Positions 49,791-61,266 of a stretch of 64,000 nucleotides of DNA are shown piece by piece. The notes under the pieces are model-generated. The model was not told the DNA's origin and made no database searches. It saw only the letters and a program-made list of their open reading frames with translations. How positions within the stretch are numbered: position 1 is the first letter of the stretch; the number at the start of each line of letters is the position of its first letter. Made by a program: the position numbers and the translations under genes. Location: contig NC_083604.1 in NCBI RefSeq assembly GCF_029168945.1, positions 46,371,686 through 46,435,685 on the forward strand. The letters are read 5' to 3'. Source of the stretch: Cannabis sativa (taxonomy: Eukaryota > Streptophyta > Magnoliopsida > Rosales > Cannabaceae).

Positions 49791-49981
49791 AAAAAAAAAA
49801 AAAAATAATTTCTAACCGCCTCTAAATGGTATAATGCAATTTTATACCTACGGTTTTTATCAAAAAACCGCCTCTAAATGTCAATTTCGAACATAGCGGG
49901 TATTTTCACACCCTTTAGCTTCCCTTTTTATAAATGGGGTTGAAAAAACTGCCTCTAAAGGCTAACATTGTAGTAGTGAAT

Positions 49982-51140
49982 GTAGTCTAAACTTATCCCC
50001 TTGATCAAAAGGACTTTATTAGCCTTGAAATGTTAGGCTTCGGTTAGGGTATGGTAAATGATGTATTTTAGCTAGCTCAACACCTAACCACTTCACTTGT
50101 CAAAAACCGAGCCTCTTCCTAATGATATTTTTTTTTTGTTAACTCACTCCCCTAATTCAAAACTCACAAATACTTGATATTAAAATTAACTTCTCTTGCT
50201 ATGTTTATTCTTTTTTTTTTTTACTTCAATTGGGTGGAACACCCCAAACTTAGTTGCAAGAATATATATATGTACTTATTTTTTTTTTTTCTTTGCTGAC
50301 ATTTTTTTTTTTAAAAAAAAAACTAACAAGGAATTTAGTACTATATTATACTTATATATAGCAAGAGAAAGTTATAAAAAAATGCATACTAATATACCTT
50401 GTGAGCTAATTCCCCCACCCCAAACTTACAACCCAACATTGTCCCCAATGTGGCTAAAAGTATAATCTTGAATTAGCTCGCCACAAAGTACACTCACCGC
50501 ACTCACCCCAAACTTAATGTGAAACTTGGCTCTTGACAAGTGAGCAATTAAGTTAGGACATATGTGGAAATGCAATTTAGGATTGATGTGATATGTGTGA
50601 TCGGGTTGCACAACAAAACGAGGCTAATGGCTCAAACTTGGGTGACTAGGGAAATATTGATTGATAGGGAGGGTTAGAAAGGCTCAAACGTCCAAGGAAG
50701 GCCTAAATCATTTCTAAGGGACAAATCTAACTAGGATTTCGCTTCAAGGAGATGCACTAACCAATTCTAGATGCTAACGTTACATGTGAAATAATCGTAT
50801 GAGAAAGGCAAAGCATGGTGGAATGAATACAAGTATAAACTAGTGAGGAGAGACTAAGGGAAACATCCATAATATCCAACAATGCAGCATGATAAGGCAA
50901 CAAGTAAAATTAGGCAGCAACAATAATGGAATGGGCGGAAAGTATCATCATCGAGCAGAACACTAGGCCACCGAAAAACTTAAAAAAAAAACTCTCAATG
51001 CCACACTAACAAACACATAAACAACATAGAATAAAAGTTACAAACACAAAAGACAACATACAACGAGCACCATCCAATCTAAAAACAAACAACACAAAAC
51101 AGAAAAATATAAAATAGCTTAGGTATGAGAAAAACTCCCT
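49982..51140 (-). other. Athila 3' region downstream of the third ORF
   Basis: No gene. It contains three of the four extra AAGTTTGGGGTG motifs (minus strand; 50240-50251, 50416-50427, 50504-50515) and several T- or A-rich runs. Confidence 0.6.
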
Positions 51141-52214
51141 CTACTCGGAGTCCTCGTGGGGCTCCTCTGTGTTCGAAGCTGATGGGCCTCCCCACGGGTC
51201 TAGAACATGCTGAGGGAAGTCCGGGAACTTGGGATCAAAACGAGGCGTAGTCCTCTTGAATGCACGTTCCATGACGGCGTCACGCTTCTGCTCATAATCC
51301 CACATCGCGTGCAATCGGCCACACATTTGTTGTTGCACTTGCTCAAAGCGAGCAAAGCGATCTACGGGAGGCTCCGTGGCGGAGGACGTCGCTGGGGTAG
51401 GCGTTGTTTTCGGGGCTCGAGGTGGACCAAAATTTATAGGCCCCCGAGGATTCAGGGCGCCTTCTTCCTTCCATATGGGTACACCTGCCTTGCGGCAAAG
51501 AGCAGTGATGGTAGCAGGGAGGAATAACTTCCCCTTCCCCCTGTGTGCACAATCAGCAATCTCTTGGGCAAGGACAGCCCCGACGTCAACATCCCAGCCC
51601 ATTTTAATGCAATAGAGCATCCAGGCGCGGTCTCTGCTGACGGTCGAATCTTGTGAAGTAGGGCAGAGAGCAGTTTGCACGAATGTATACCAACATTTCA
51701 ACTCGTGCTCCAAATCAGTGCGCCGAAATCGAAGATTGCCATAATTATCAAAACTCCATTCAGATCCTGGCTTAGCGAGCATCGGCATCATGTCACCCAC
51801 AGTCTCGTCGCTCACCTGCCCTTTTTGCGCGGAGTATTGGCACTCGACAGAGTTTAACCCAAACAGGTCGTTGATTGCTGCAGCTGAAAATGAGACTGGG
51901 ACTTCACGCACCACCACTACAGTGGGCCATTCTTGGGATAGGAAGTTGGCGTAAAATTCCTTGACAACTTCCATGACCGCCTGCTCTCTTTGTTGGACAA
52001 AAAGTCCCCAATCTCGCTCATGAATCGTTGCACTGACCCATTCGGGCAACTCATCAATATCCTCAATATCAGCTACTAATCCACGCTCCATATAAAATTC
52101 CCGATTGTCCGCCTTCTCGTGATACTTTGTCTCAGCTGCCGGGCAATGAAACTTCGGAATTTCATGCAGTGATTTCTTTTTATTCTTGTTGGCGGTCTTC
52201 TTAACTTTGGGCAT
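51141..52214 (-). CDS. Athila third ORF, putative plant transposon protein domain (env-like position)
   Basis: A 357-residue open frame, starting MPKVKKTANKNKKKS with a basic, nuclear-signal-like N-terminus. The middle (FYMERGLVADIEDIDEL, VVKEFYANFLSQEWP, VREVPVSFSAAAINDLFGL, WYTFVQTALCPTS) fits the putative plant transposon protein family common in Athila elements and related repeats. It ends in a Pro/Thr-rich and acidic tail. No signal peptide or membrane span is seen, so the name env-like refers only to its place after pol. It is uninterrupted although gag-pol is broken. The function is unknown; expression in Athila would need splicing or a separate promoter. Confidence 0.8.
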   Translation of the reverse strand: MPKVKKTANKNKKKSLHEIPKFHCPAAETKYHEKADNREFYMERGLVADIEDIDELPEWVSATIHERDWGLFVQQREQAVMEVVKEFYANFLSQEWPTVVVVREVPVSFSAAAINDLFGLNSVECQYSAQKGQVSDETVGDMMPMLAKPGSEWSFDNYGNLRFRRTDLEHELKCWYTFVQTALCPTSQDSTVSRDRAWMLYCIKMGWDVDVGAVLAQEIADCAHRGKGKLFLPATITALCRKAGVPIWKEEGALNPRGPINFGPPRAPKTTPTPATSSATEPPVDRFARFEQVQQQMCGRLHAMWDYEQKRDAVMERAFKRTTPRFDPKFPDFPQHVLDPWGGPSASNTEEPHEDSE

Positions 52215-54058
52215 TTTCGTTTCTTTTCACTTGCACACGACCCCAACACAATGAATTTCTTCTTTGTTTTTTTTTTCTGTTTTTTTTTTCACTGCTGCCC
52301 CTCAACACAGTAATACTCTTACAATGCACTTCACTGTTTACAACTTCCCATCTTGTTCAAAAATTTCCCAATCTGATCAACCACATCAACCTACTTTCAC
52401 AGCAACTCATGCACAAAAATAATTCACACCTCAACTAGCCATGGTACAATCCCCCTGTATATATGATTCACACTTCCATATAATCAAGAGTTCAACATTT
52501 CAACCAAAAACACACAACAAACAGCCCCTTGTTCACCAACCACACTAACAATCAGCCACTAGTACACACGGCAAACCCACCAATTTATCACCAATGCAAA
52601 TTCAAAACTTCAACACAACTTATCAACACCCATAAATCAAGATGTCCTTCAATCAAACCAAGAGAGCATTCAAAAACTTTTCAAAACTACTCCAATATTT
52701 CAATGTCCTCCCAACAACTCCACAATATCAACAATACTCAAATCAAAGACTACAACTACCTCTTGATCCACTTCAACCAATCCAAATTCAAAAAATTTTG
52801 TTTCACACACAAACATTCACTCACTATGCGGCAGCCAAGATATGATCCGAATATAAAATGAAAAAAATTAAAAGCTCACTCTTGATTGCTCGCTGTTGAA
52901 CTTGGTGGTGCGGGTTAGAGGTTGATGCGCCTGGTTGTGAGTGGCGTCAGGTTGCAAATGGTGAACAGAGGCAAAGATTGGTTCGAACTTGGGAGTTTGC
53001 TCGTGGTCGGTTGAACAGAGTGTGGTGATGGCGTGAGTGACTTCGATTGGTGACAGGCTAAGCTGTATGTGGAGGCTAGGGCTCGTGTTTGGATGAAGCT
53101 CGGTCGAGTAGCTGTGTTTATGGTGGTTGTTGTAGGGGTGAATCGAATGCGGATCGACGGTGCGCTTCAGGTGGAACGGTTCAGCTCGATTGGGTGCTGT
53201 TCGAAGAGCTTGGAGTTGGTGCGAGTGGTCATTCGGCTGGGTCGAGCTTGGTGGGTGAATGGTGAGCTGCTGGTGCGATTTCTGTGGCTACGGGTTCAGG
53301 TGAAATGGTGGTTCGAAGGTTGAGTGAAGGCACACGGCTGAGAAGAGAGAAGTGAATGGGATGATGAGGATGGGTCGACTTGTGAGCTGCTGGTGCGAGT
53401 GGGCAGGCGGCTGGGTCACATTGGTGAAAGGAAGAAGATGATGAAATGGTAGGGTTGGGTATTGGGCTGAGAGAAGTGGGCTCTGATTAGTAGTGGGCCC
53501 AGTTGACCAAATTCAAAAACATAAAGCCCCACAAAATAATACATGTATACTTTATTTGGCATTTTTAAGTACAAAGGTACATCACTCCAAATGATTGGAC
53601 TGAATAAAAAAAATTATGCCCAATGATTGCATCATTAACATAATTTTCACATGTGCATCTTGATCAGACCAAGTACCCTTTTTTTTTTTATTTCAAAACC
53701 CTGATCCTTTGATCAGCCCAAAACCAAACTCCTTTTGCTGCCAAACAACATTGCTAAGCCCTTGCTATAGCAACTGAACATAAGTTTCCACCCCAAACTT
53801 GGTGTCTTTGCCCAATTTCAAATTCCTTCACTTCACAGCCTTCTTCACTTGATTCTCTGCACAAAGAAAAGAAAATTTTCAATTTCACCATGACAATTAT
53901 TTAACTAATTATAATATATATAGATATAATTTTTTGCTTTTTTTTTTTCAAGGGGTGCCTTTCACGGAATTTTTTTTCTTTTCATTCTTGTTCAATTTCT
54001 TTTTTTTTCAATCTTTTTTTTTCTTTTTTTTTTCTTTAGGCACCCCAAATTACAATGA
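52215..54058 (-). other. Athila spacer between integrase and third ORF
   Basis: No supported gene. About 52860-53480 is GC-rich (G-rich on the + strand) with a partial internal duplication (GTGAGCTGCTGGTGCGA at 53263 and 53376). An extra PPT-like motif lies at 53789-53800. About 53930-54035 is a long T-rich run on the + strand just past the pol stop. Confidence 0.6.
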
Positions 54059-55225
54059 TCAAGCATCTTTCAAAGAAATCGAGGTCTTCTCTCGGTTGAC
54101 CTCGCCTCTCCAATAGTGTTTCAACCGCTGCCCGTTCACTTTAAATTCCCTCCCGGATTGTTGATCTTTCACTGTAATCGCACCAAAAGGAGTCACTTCT
54201 TGCACAGTAAACGGGCCAGACCAACGGGACTTTAATTTCCCAGGAAAGAGTTTGAGCCTTGAATTAAAGAGTAACACTTCTTGTCCTTTTGCAAAAACTC
54301 TTTCCTTGATTCTCTCATCATGCCATCTCTTTGTCTTCTCCTTGTACAATTTAGCATTCTCATAGGAAAACAAACGCAATTCATCCAACTCGTTCAGCTG
54401 TAACTTTCTTGCTTCTCCAGCTGCTGAAATATCCATATTGAGATGTTTTAGTGCCCAAAACGCCTTGTGTTCTAACTCCACGGGAAGATGGCATGCTTTC
54501 CCATAAACTAGGCGATATGGAGACATGCCTAGAGGAGTTTTATATGCTGTCCTATACGCCCAAAGTGCATCATCGAGGCGTTGGGACCAATCTTTTCTGT
54601 TGGGATTTACAACCTTCTCCAATATGCCTTTAATTTCCCGATTAGATATTTCAGCTTGCCCGTTAGTCTGTGGGTGATAGGCAGTAGCAATTTTGTGTTT
54701 TACACTATATTTTGCCAAGAGGGCAGCCAACACTTTGTTCACAAAGTGTGTTCCCTCATCACTTATCAAAGCTCTAGGAGTCCCAAACCTTGTAAAAACA
54801 TGTTTATGAAGGAACTTCATAACCACTCGAGCATCATTCTTGGGACTAGCAATTGCCTCCACCCACTTTGACACATAATCCACCGCCACTAGAATGTAGA
54901 GATTCCCAAAGGATTGTGGAAAAGGTCCCATAAAGTCGATACCCCACACGTCAAACAACTCCACCTCCAAGATACAATTAAGAGGCATTTCATTCCTGGC
55001 GGAGATATTTCCAACTCGCTGGCAGCGATCACATTGTTGAACAAAAGCATGAGCATCTTTAAAAATAGAAGGCCAATAATACCCGGATTGAAAAACCTTG
55101 GCCGCCGTGCGTTGTCCACCAAAATGGCCACCATAAGGAGCTGAATGACAATGCTCCAAGATGCTTCTAACTTCACCCATTGGCACACATCTCCGCATAA
55201 TACGATCGGGAGCCTTTGCTTGTAC
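54059..55225 (-). pseudogene. pol: Athila integrase (frame-separated 3' part of pol)
   Basis: The clearest frame is 55198-54059, 379 codons; a frameshift near 55225 separates it from the upstream frame. It has the H2C2 finger ([18 protein letters not shown]) and the integrase core with Asp in GIDFMGP, Asp in ISDEGTHF and Glu in [25 protein letters not shown] segment forms the C-terminal domain, with no chromodomain. All catalytic positions are present, but the protein cannot be made as part of pol without correcting the upstream lesions. Confidence 0.93.
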
Positions 55226-57920
55226 AAGTATGGCTCATCCCAAAAATAAAACTTGCTATCATGAAGGAACTTTTTGAGCTGCTGCTTGGTAAAATCAGGT
55301 GGATAGGCACCTCCAACTAAGTAATTGACAATGTCTGCATACCATGGTACCCGTGTTTGCTCTACCACTAGCAGTTGCTCATCTGGGAATGAGTCTTGAA
55401 TTTATAATTCTCCCTCTAAGTGGCTGTTGTGATTGTTAGTTTCCAACCTAGAGAGATGATCCGCCACTTTGTTTTCTGTCCCTTTTCTGTCTCGAATTTC
55501 CAAGTCAAACTCTTGTAGCAACAAAACCCAACGAATAAGCCTCGGTTTAGAATCTTTCTTGGTTATCAAATACTTGATTGCCGAGTGGTCAGTATACACA
55601 ACAACCTTGGTTCCCACAAGATACGATCTGAATTTCTCAAAAGCAAAAACCACCGCTAGCAACTCTTTCTCAGTAGTGGTGTAGTTAATTTGGGCATCAA
55701 CAAGAGTTTTGCTTGCATAATAAATGGAATGAAAGATCTTATTCTTCCGCTGCCCAAGAACAGCCCCAACGGCAAAATCACTTGCATCACACATGAGTTC
55801 AAAGGGCAATGACCAATCGGGTGCTACAATCACGGGGGCCGTAACAAGAGCTGTCTTCAACTTCAAAAATGCTTCATTACATTCAGCGGTAAACTCAAAT
55901 GGTCTATTTTGTTCCAGCAAGTTACACAAGGGTTTGGACACCTTAGAGAAGTCTTTATTGAAACGCCTATAGAAACCCGCGTGTCCAAGGAAGCTTCTTA
56001 TGCCTTTCACCGTGGTAGGGGCTGGTAACTTCTCAATCACTTCTAGCTTTGCCTTGTCAACTTCTATCCCCTTGCTAGACACTTTGTGACCCAACACAAT
56101 ACCCTCTTGAACCATGAAGTGGCATTTCTCCCAATTAAGCACCAAGTTGGTTTCTTCACATCTTGCTAACACTCTTTCCAAATTCTCCAAACAAACCCCA
56201 AATGAATCCCCGTAGATAGAGAAGTCATCCATGAATATCTCCAAAATACTCTCAGCCATATCCGAGAAAATAGCCATCATACACCTTTGGAAAGTCGCGG
56301 GAGCATTGCACAATCCAAATGGCATCCTCCTAAAGGCAAAGGTACCATATGGACAAGTGAAGGTGGTTTTCTCTTGATCTTCCGGTGCTATAGAAATCTG
56401 ATTGTAACCCGAATATCCGTCAAGAAAGCAATAAAACTCTTTTCCCGCCAAACGATCCAACATTTGGTCAATAAATGGCAGCGGGAAATGATCCTTCCGA
56501 GTAGCATTGTTTAGCTTCCGGTAGTCCATACACACCCTCCAACCGGTCACGGTTCGAGTAGGAATCAACTCATTGTTTGCATTGGCCACCACCGTGACTC
56601 CTCCTTTCTTGGGCACACATTGAACAGGACTAACCCATGAGCTATCCGAAATTGGGTACACAATACCATAATCTAGCCACTTGATCACTTCTTTCCGCAC
56701 CACTTCTTTCATGACGGGATTCAATCTTCGCTGATGCTCAACAGAATTGCTACAACCAGCTTCTAAAAGTATCTTGTGCGTGCAAATCGTTGGACTAATA
56801 CCCCTTATGTCCGCCATAGTCCACCCGATTGCTTTCTTATGCTTTTTCAACACCTCTAGCAAAGCACCTTCATCTTCAACTACCAAGTTTGATGCTATAA
56901 TAACTGGTAGCGTGTCATTCTCCCCCAAATAGGCATACTTCAGATGGCTTGGCAATGGTTTCAACTCCAACTTCGGTGGTTCTTTGATGGAGGGTTTTGG
57001 AGGCTTAAAATTACTTTCCTTTAACTCCAAAGATTCAAAGGGCTTCTTGAAGTTAGGAATAGGTTGCAATGGCTCCACCCAAGCAACTTGGTTGTCTTCA
57101 TCTTCACTCAAGTCTTCAAGCTCATCAAAAGAACTTATAAATTTCTCATCCCTCCAAGCTTCCTTGTGAAATTTTTCAGCCACTATCGAGTCAATTACAC
57201 TTATGCGGGAGCACTCTTCTATCTCATCCGGAAATCTCATAGCATTGAACACATTAAAGGTGACTTTTTGGTCATTCACCCTCATTGTGAGCTCCCCATT
57301 TTGCACATCAATCAGAGTTCTCCCGGTAGCAAGGAATGGTCGACCCAAGATAATAGGCACATCTCTATCAGCTTCATAGTCTAGGATGATGAAATCAGCT
57401 GGAAAAATGAACTTGTCAACCTGTACTAGAACATCTTCTATTTTTCCTTCCGGGTGGGCCATGGACCTGTCAGCAAGTTGCAATGTAACAGTTGTAGGAC
57501 GTGCTTCACCAATACGCAACTTCTTAAAGATCGACATAGGCATGAGGTTGATGCTTGCACCCAAATCACATAAAGCTCTTCCAACATCCCGCCCCCCAAT
57601 AGAACAAGGGATTGTAAAACTACCCGGATCCTTCAACTTCGGTGGAATCTTACTTTTCAACATGGCGCTGCATCCTTCGGTAAGAGCTACAGTTTCAAAC
57701 TCCCCCAACCTCCTTTTCTTCGTCAAAATGTCTTTTAAGAACTTGACATAGTTCGGCATTTGCTCCAATGCTTCCACCAAGGGAATATTGATATGGAGCT
57801 GCTTCAACACATCTAAAAACTTCTTGAATTGCCCATCTTGCTGCTGTTTCCGAAATCTTTGAGGAAATGGAAGGGGTGGTTTAGTACATACTGGTGCGGA
57901 TTCTTTGTTGTCAGTTGCCG
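55226..57920 (-). pseudogene. pol: Athila protease, reverse transcriptase and RNase H
   Basis: The main frame is 57810-55402, 802 codons; the Athila frame actually begins upstream (APVCTKPPLPFPQRF) and was cut from gag by a frameshift near 57930. The protease is CDLGASINLMP. RT has LDGYSGYNQI, PFGLCNAPATFQR and the FMDD active site in IFMDDFSIYGD. RNase H has MCDASDFAVGAVLG, TTEKELLAVV and YTDHSAIKYL. An in-frame TAA at 55402 interrupts just after NNHNSHLEGEL; the same frame then continues with DSFPDEQLLV into the integrase linker. RT and RNase H active sites look intact. Confidence 0.93.
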
Positions 57921-59501
57921 ACCCGATCTTGTATCAACTGGTCTGGTATCAGCAATTTCCTGGGCAGTTTTTTTACTCAATTTTTCGTCGTTTTGGATTG
58001 AAGTGGGCTCCCCACTACCCTTTTTTTTTTCCTCGGAATTTTTCAGATGCTTGCCACTCCTCAAGTGAATGGATTTGCATTGCTCCTTCCCATCCCTCCT
58101 TGGATTCTCCGTGTCACTAGGCAAAGAACCTTGCGGCCTAGCTTTTAATTCATTGGCCAAATGTCCAAGTTGCAACTCTAAGTTTCGAAGAGAGGCAGCT
58201 TGACTTTGTATCACCGCATCATTTTTGGCCATATAATCCCGCATTAAACTCTCCAAAGAACTTGGTTGGGCATTTTGAGCATGTTGTGAATGTCGGGGTT
58301 GTTGTGAAAAACCCGGTGGATATGCTTGTCTTCCTTGGGCTGGTGCGGTACTTGAGCTTGCTCCTTGACCTCCCCAAGACAAATTAGGATGATTCTTCCA
58401 AGATTGATTGTAAGAGTTTGAGAATGCCCCATTGTTTCTGTTAAAATTCTGATTTCCCATGTAACAAACGGACTCCGGATTAGATGGACACTTCTCAAAC
58501 ACATGCCCTTCTCCACAAAACACACATGAGACATCATCACTTTGAATGGCAGCAGCTGGTTGAATATTTTTAGCGTTCCCAATACTCAAATTTTTCAAAA
58601 CATTCGTCATGGAAGCCATTTGAGCTGTCAAAGCCGTTATTGCATCTACCTCAAGGACTCCCGCCACTTTTCTACTTGTTGGAGCTCTTGTGTTGGACCA
58701 TTGGTAGTTGTTACTTGCAATGGTCTCCAAAATCTCAAATGCTTCATTGTAAGACTTCGACAAAATAGCACCATTGGCCGATGCATCTAACACCATTCGA
58801 GAAGCTGCATTCAAACCATTATAAAAAGTTTCCATCTGAATACAATGTGGAATGCCATGATGTGGACACTTTCGCAAAAGTTCCTTAAACCTCTCCCACG
58901 CATCACTTGTGGACTCATCTTCAAGTTGCTGAAAAGACATGATCTCACTTCTGAATTTTGCATTTCTAGTAGGAGGAAAGTATTTCCTCAAAAACTTCTC
59001 AGCAAGGTCATTCCAATTGGTCACAGAATCAGGCAGCAAAGTGTTGAGCCATGATCTAGCTCGGTCTCGTAGTGAGAATGGGAATAGCTTCAACCTTAAC
59101 ACCTCTTCACTCACTCCTTGGATCTTGAAAGAATCACTCACCTCCAAAAATGAACGGAGATGGAGGTGAGGATCCTCAGTTGGCATCCCGCTGAATTGCC
59201 CCACGGTTTGGAGCATTTGTAACATCACTGGCTTGAGCTCAAACTGTGGTGCTTGTATTTCAGGCCTCACAATGCCTGGATTGAGCTCATTAAACATGGG
59301 GGCTGCATACTCCCTTATAGCCCTTGCTCGATCATCTGCCAATATGATGGGATTAACAATTTGTGGAGCAACCCCATCATCATCAAAATTCTCAGCCATG
59401 ATGTCTCGGCCCTTAGCCTTTTGAACCCTTCTTCTTCTTCGGAATGTGCGTTCAATCTCGGGATCAATAGGAGCAAGTTCAAAATCCTCTTGTTGGTTCA
59501 T
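57813..59501 (-). CDS. gag: Athila gag
   Basis: A 562-residue frame starting MNQQEDFELAPIDPEIE. The retrotransposon gag domain is about residues 95-240 (PHLHLRSFLEVSDSFKI, LFPFSLRDRARSWLNTL, EKFLRKYFPPTRN, MSFQQLEDESTSDAWERFK). A CCHC zinc knuckle follows (CVFCGEGHVFEKC), then a Gln-rich region. The last about 35 residues are out of the normal frame because of a 1-bp lesion near 57930; normally gag and pol form one frame here. The capsid and knuckle are intact, so Gag itself could still assemble. Confidence 0.9.
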   Translation of the reverse strand: MNQQEDFELAPIDPEIERTFRRRRRVQKAKGRDIMAENFDDDGVAPQIVNPIILADDRARAIREYAAPMFNELNPGIVRPEIQAPQFELKPVMLQMLQTVGQFSGMPTEDPHLHLRSFLEVSDSFKIQGVSEEVLRLKLFPFSLRDRARSWLNTLLPDSVTNWNDLAEKFLRKYFPPTRNAKFRSEIMSFQQLEDESTSDAWERFKELLRKCPHHGIPHCIQMETFYNGLNAASRMVLDASANGAILSKSYNEAFEILETIASNNYQWSNTRAPTSRKVAGVLEVDAITALTAQMASMTNVLKNLSIGNAKNIQPAAAIQSDDVSCVFCGEGHVFEKCPSNPESVCYMGNQNFNRNNGAFSNSYNQSWKNHPNLSWGGQGASSSTAPAQGRQAYPPGFSQQPRHSQHAQNAQPSSLESLMRDYMAKNDAVIQSQAASLRNLELQLGHLANELKARPQGSLPSDTENPRRDGKEQCKSIHLRSGKHLKNSEEKKKGSGEPTSIQNDEKLSKKTAQEIADTRPVDTRSGRQLTTKNPHQYVLNHPFHFLKDFGNSSKMGNSRSF

Positions 59502-59603
59502 ACACTGTAGATACCTGAGATTTCAAAGACAAACCAGCAAGATTAAAAGCACAAAAATTCTTAGAATGTCAATTAGTTGATAAAACAAAATTTAGAACTT
59601 AAA

Positions 59604-59622
59604 GTCCCCGGCAACGGCGCCA
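59604..59622 (-). other. Primer binding site of Athila element (tRNA-Asp type)
   Basis: The minus strand reads TGGCGCCGTTGCCGGGGAC, the classic Athila-type PBS, 6 nt from the 5' LTR. Confidence 0.9.
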
Positions 59623-59628
59623 AAAACT

Positions 59629-61150
59629 TGTTGTGAAAATTCTATTGCTTTATAATTGCGCAAGTGTACACAATCACAAACAAGTAATACAATGATAAGT
59701 AATCAAAGTTCGTCTCCACAGGGACTTTTTACTAAATAATGTTAAATCAACTAAAAGTAATTCCAAGAATTTCAAATAAAACTAAAATAAAATCACACAT
59801 CAATTCACAAGAAAAATTTATAGCCTTGAATCTAAACTTGAGAACTAATTTTTTAAACTAAATAAACTAAGAATAAGAAACTAAAAGTGATTAAAATGGT
59901 GGTAATTTCAGATTAGGAAAATAGACTTGGGTGATTAATTTCCACTTGTATGTCCCAGTTGATACAGCAATGACACAGCAATGACTCAGCAATTCTGGGA
60001 AAGTTAACAGATTTTAAAAAAACCAGCAAGCTTTTTCCAAAACTCGCAATAAACCATTCACAATCTCACAATGCATTCCTACATCAGTTTAGATCACAAA
60101 TAGCCCAATAGAGCATCAAATCCTTAGTTATACATGGTAGCAAAATATTCCTATTTCACTACTAATTAATACCTAAAAGAAAAGGTAAAAATCATGCATC
60201 AATTAGAAGGGTTCAACTAGGTCTTACTTTTCCAAGTAGGATCTAGCTTGCTAAATGTTAAAAATGGCCAAAAATTAACATTCATTCAACATTTCATCAC
60301 AACTAATTGAACTAAGTCAAGATTACTTCATCATTGCAAAGTCAAAACACTAGTCCATACAAGGGGTTATAACCACCCAAATCTCAAAAAGTTTAGTTCA
60401 TAACTGAAATTAAAAACTCAAAACCAGAAAATGTATTGTTCATGAAGTTAAAGAGAAGCTTAAAGAGAAGAAAATGATACAAAACGAAGTGGAGAGCAAG
60501 AGAAATGAGTGGTGAGCTCAAATCCTTTCTTTGATAGTTGTCTTCTTCTCCTTCTTCTCAATCTTCTTCTTCTTTGTACTCTCTTTCTCTGTACTTTTTC
60601 TATCCTTTTTGCTGCTGTAATTTTCGTACTGCTATTCAAGTGCAGCCAGCCTCCTTTAATTCCTCCCCCCTTTTCCTTTTTGCTCCCCAATTAGGGTACC
60701 AAAGTTTACCCTAATTGGAAATCCCAATCATCACCCACTTGTCCTTCATTTTCCACATGTTTGTTGAGTCAATAGCCAAATTCCGCCACCTCAGCTCGTT
60801 TTTCTTTTCATTAAAGCCAGCTGGACTATCTGCCAAAATAAACTTACTGGGCTGACAAGTTGCTACGCGATAATTGCTATAGCAATGCCAGTCAACAATA
60901 ATCATTTTCCTGCTCCTTTTTCTCCTTGTCCCAAACATTTCCAAATACCTATTCTTGTATTTTTTTCTGCTTAAAACACATAAAAACAACAACATAAGTC
61001 CATCTAACACTTACTAACACACACACTTCCATTTATTACAAAGACACAACAAACTAAACACAATTACACAATATAGACATTAATTGCTCCACAATTCACA
61101 TTAAATTCAAGCTTAAAGATGTGAAAATAACTCTAATCTTAGAGTTATCA
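59629..61150 (-). repeat. 5' LTR of Athila element
   Basis: Partner of 40209-41734, 1,522 bp, with the same ends. It drives the minus-strand transcript. It is followed by the GTAGT duplication at 61151-61155. Confidence 0.93.
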
Positions 61151-61155
61151 GTAGT

Positions 61156-61266
61156 GGTCCCTAAGAAACACTAGAGTTTCTGTATTCTCTCCTTCCCCAT
61201 CAGAGAAAATACTTTAGAAAATAATATATTCTTGGAAGATCAAAACTTTCTCTGCAATCTCCAACA
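61156..61266. repeat. Possible small LTR, right part
   Basis: Continuation of 39990-40208 across the Athila insertion, ending TCTCCAACA. See the left part for the argument and its limits. Confidence 0.35.

Larger units (their letters stand above)
42124..49978 (-). mobile_element. CACTA (En/Spm) DNA transposon, 7.9 kb
   Basis: The ends CACTACTACAA and TTGTAGTAGTG, followed inward by a shared CCTTTAGAGGC motif, and a 3-bp target duplication AAT (42121-42123 and 49979-49981) define the element. It carries two minus-strand genes: a broken TNPD-type transposase (46109-47868) and an apparently uninterrupted TNPA-like/C48 gene (42690-45962). Subterminal GGCGTCGGTT repeats lie at both ends. It could move only if TNPD is supplied from elsewhere. 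Confidence 0.95.
40209..61150 (-). mobile_element. Athila-type Ty3/Gypsy retrotransposon, 20.9 kb with nested CACTA
   Basis: LTRs at 40209-41734 and 59629-61150 (1526 and 1522 bp), with TG..CA ends on the minus strand and a GTAGT target duplication (40204-40208 and 61151-61155). The PBS is complementary to tRNA-Asp and the PPT abuts the left LTR. On the minus strand the order is gag, protease-RT-RNase H, integrase, a long spacer, then an ORF in the position of the Athila env-like gene. Without the 7.9-kb CACTA insert the element is about 13.1 kb, normal for Athila. The LTRs are nearly identical by eye, but gag-pol has three visible lesions. Confidence 0.95.

Noticed and set aside
51141..52214. 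An envelope glycoprotein gene or a host gene
   Set aside because: No signal peptide or membrane span, and its domain and position are those of an Athila accessory ORF between pol and the 3' LTR.
53069..53323. A + strand gene in the Athila spacer
   Set aside because: The frame arises from a GC-rich, partly duplicated stretch with no recognised domain and runs against the element's transcription.
56287..59510. Numerous + strand frames opposite Athila gag and pol
   Set aside because: They are antisense shadows of clear gag, protease, RT and RNase H domains on the minus strand.
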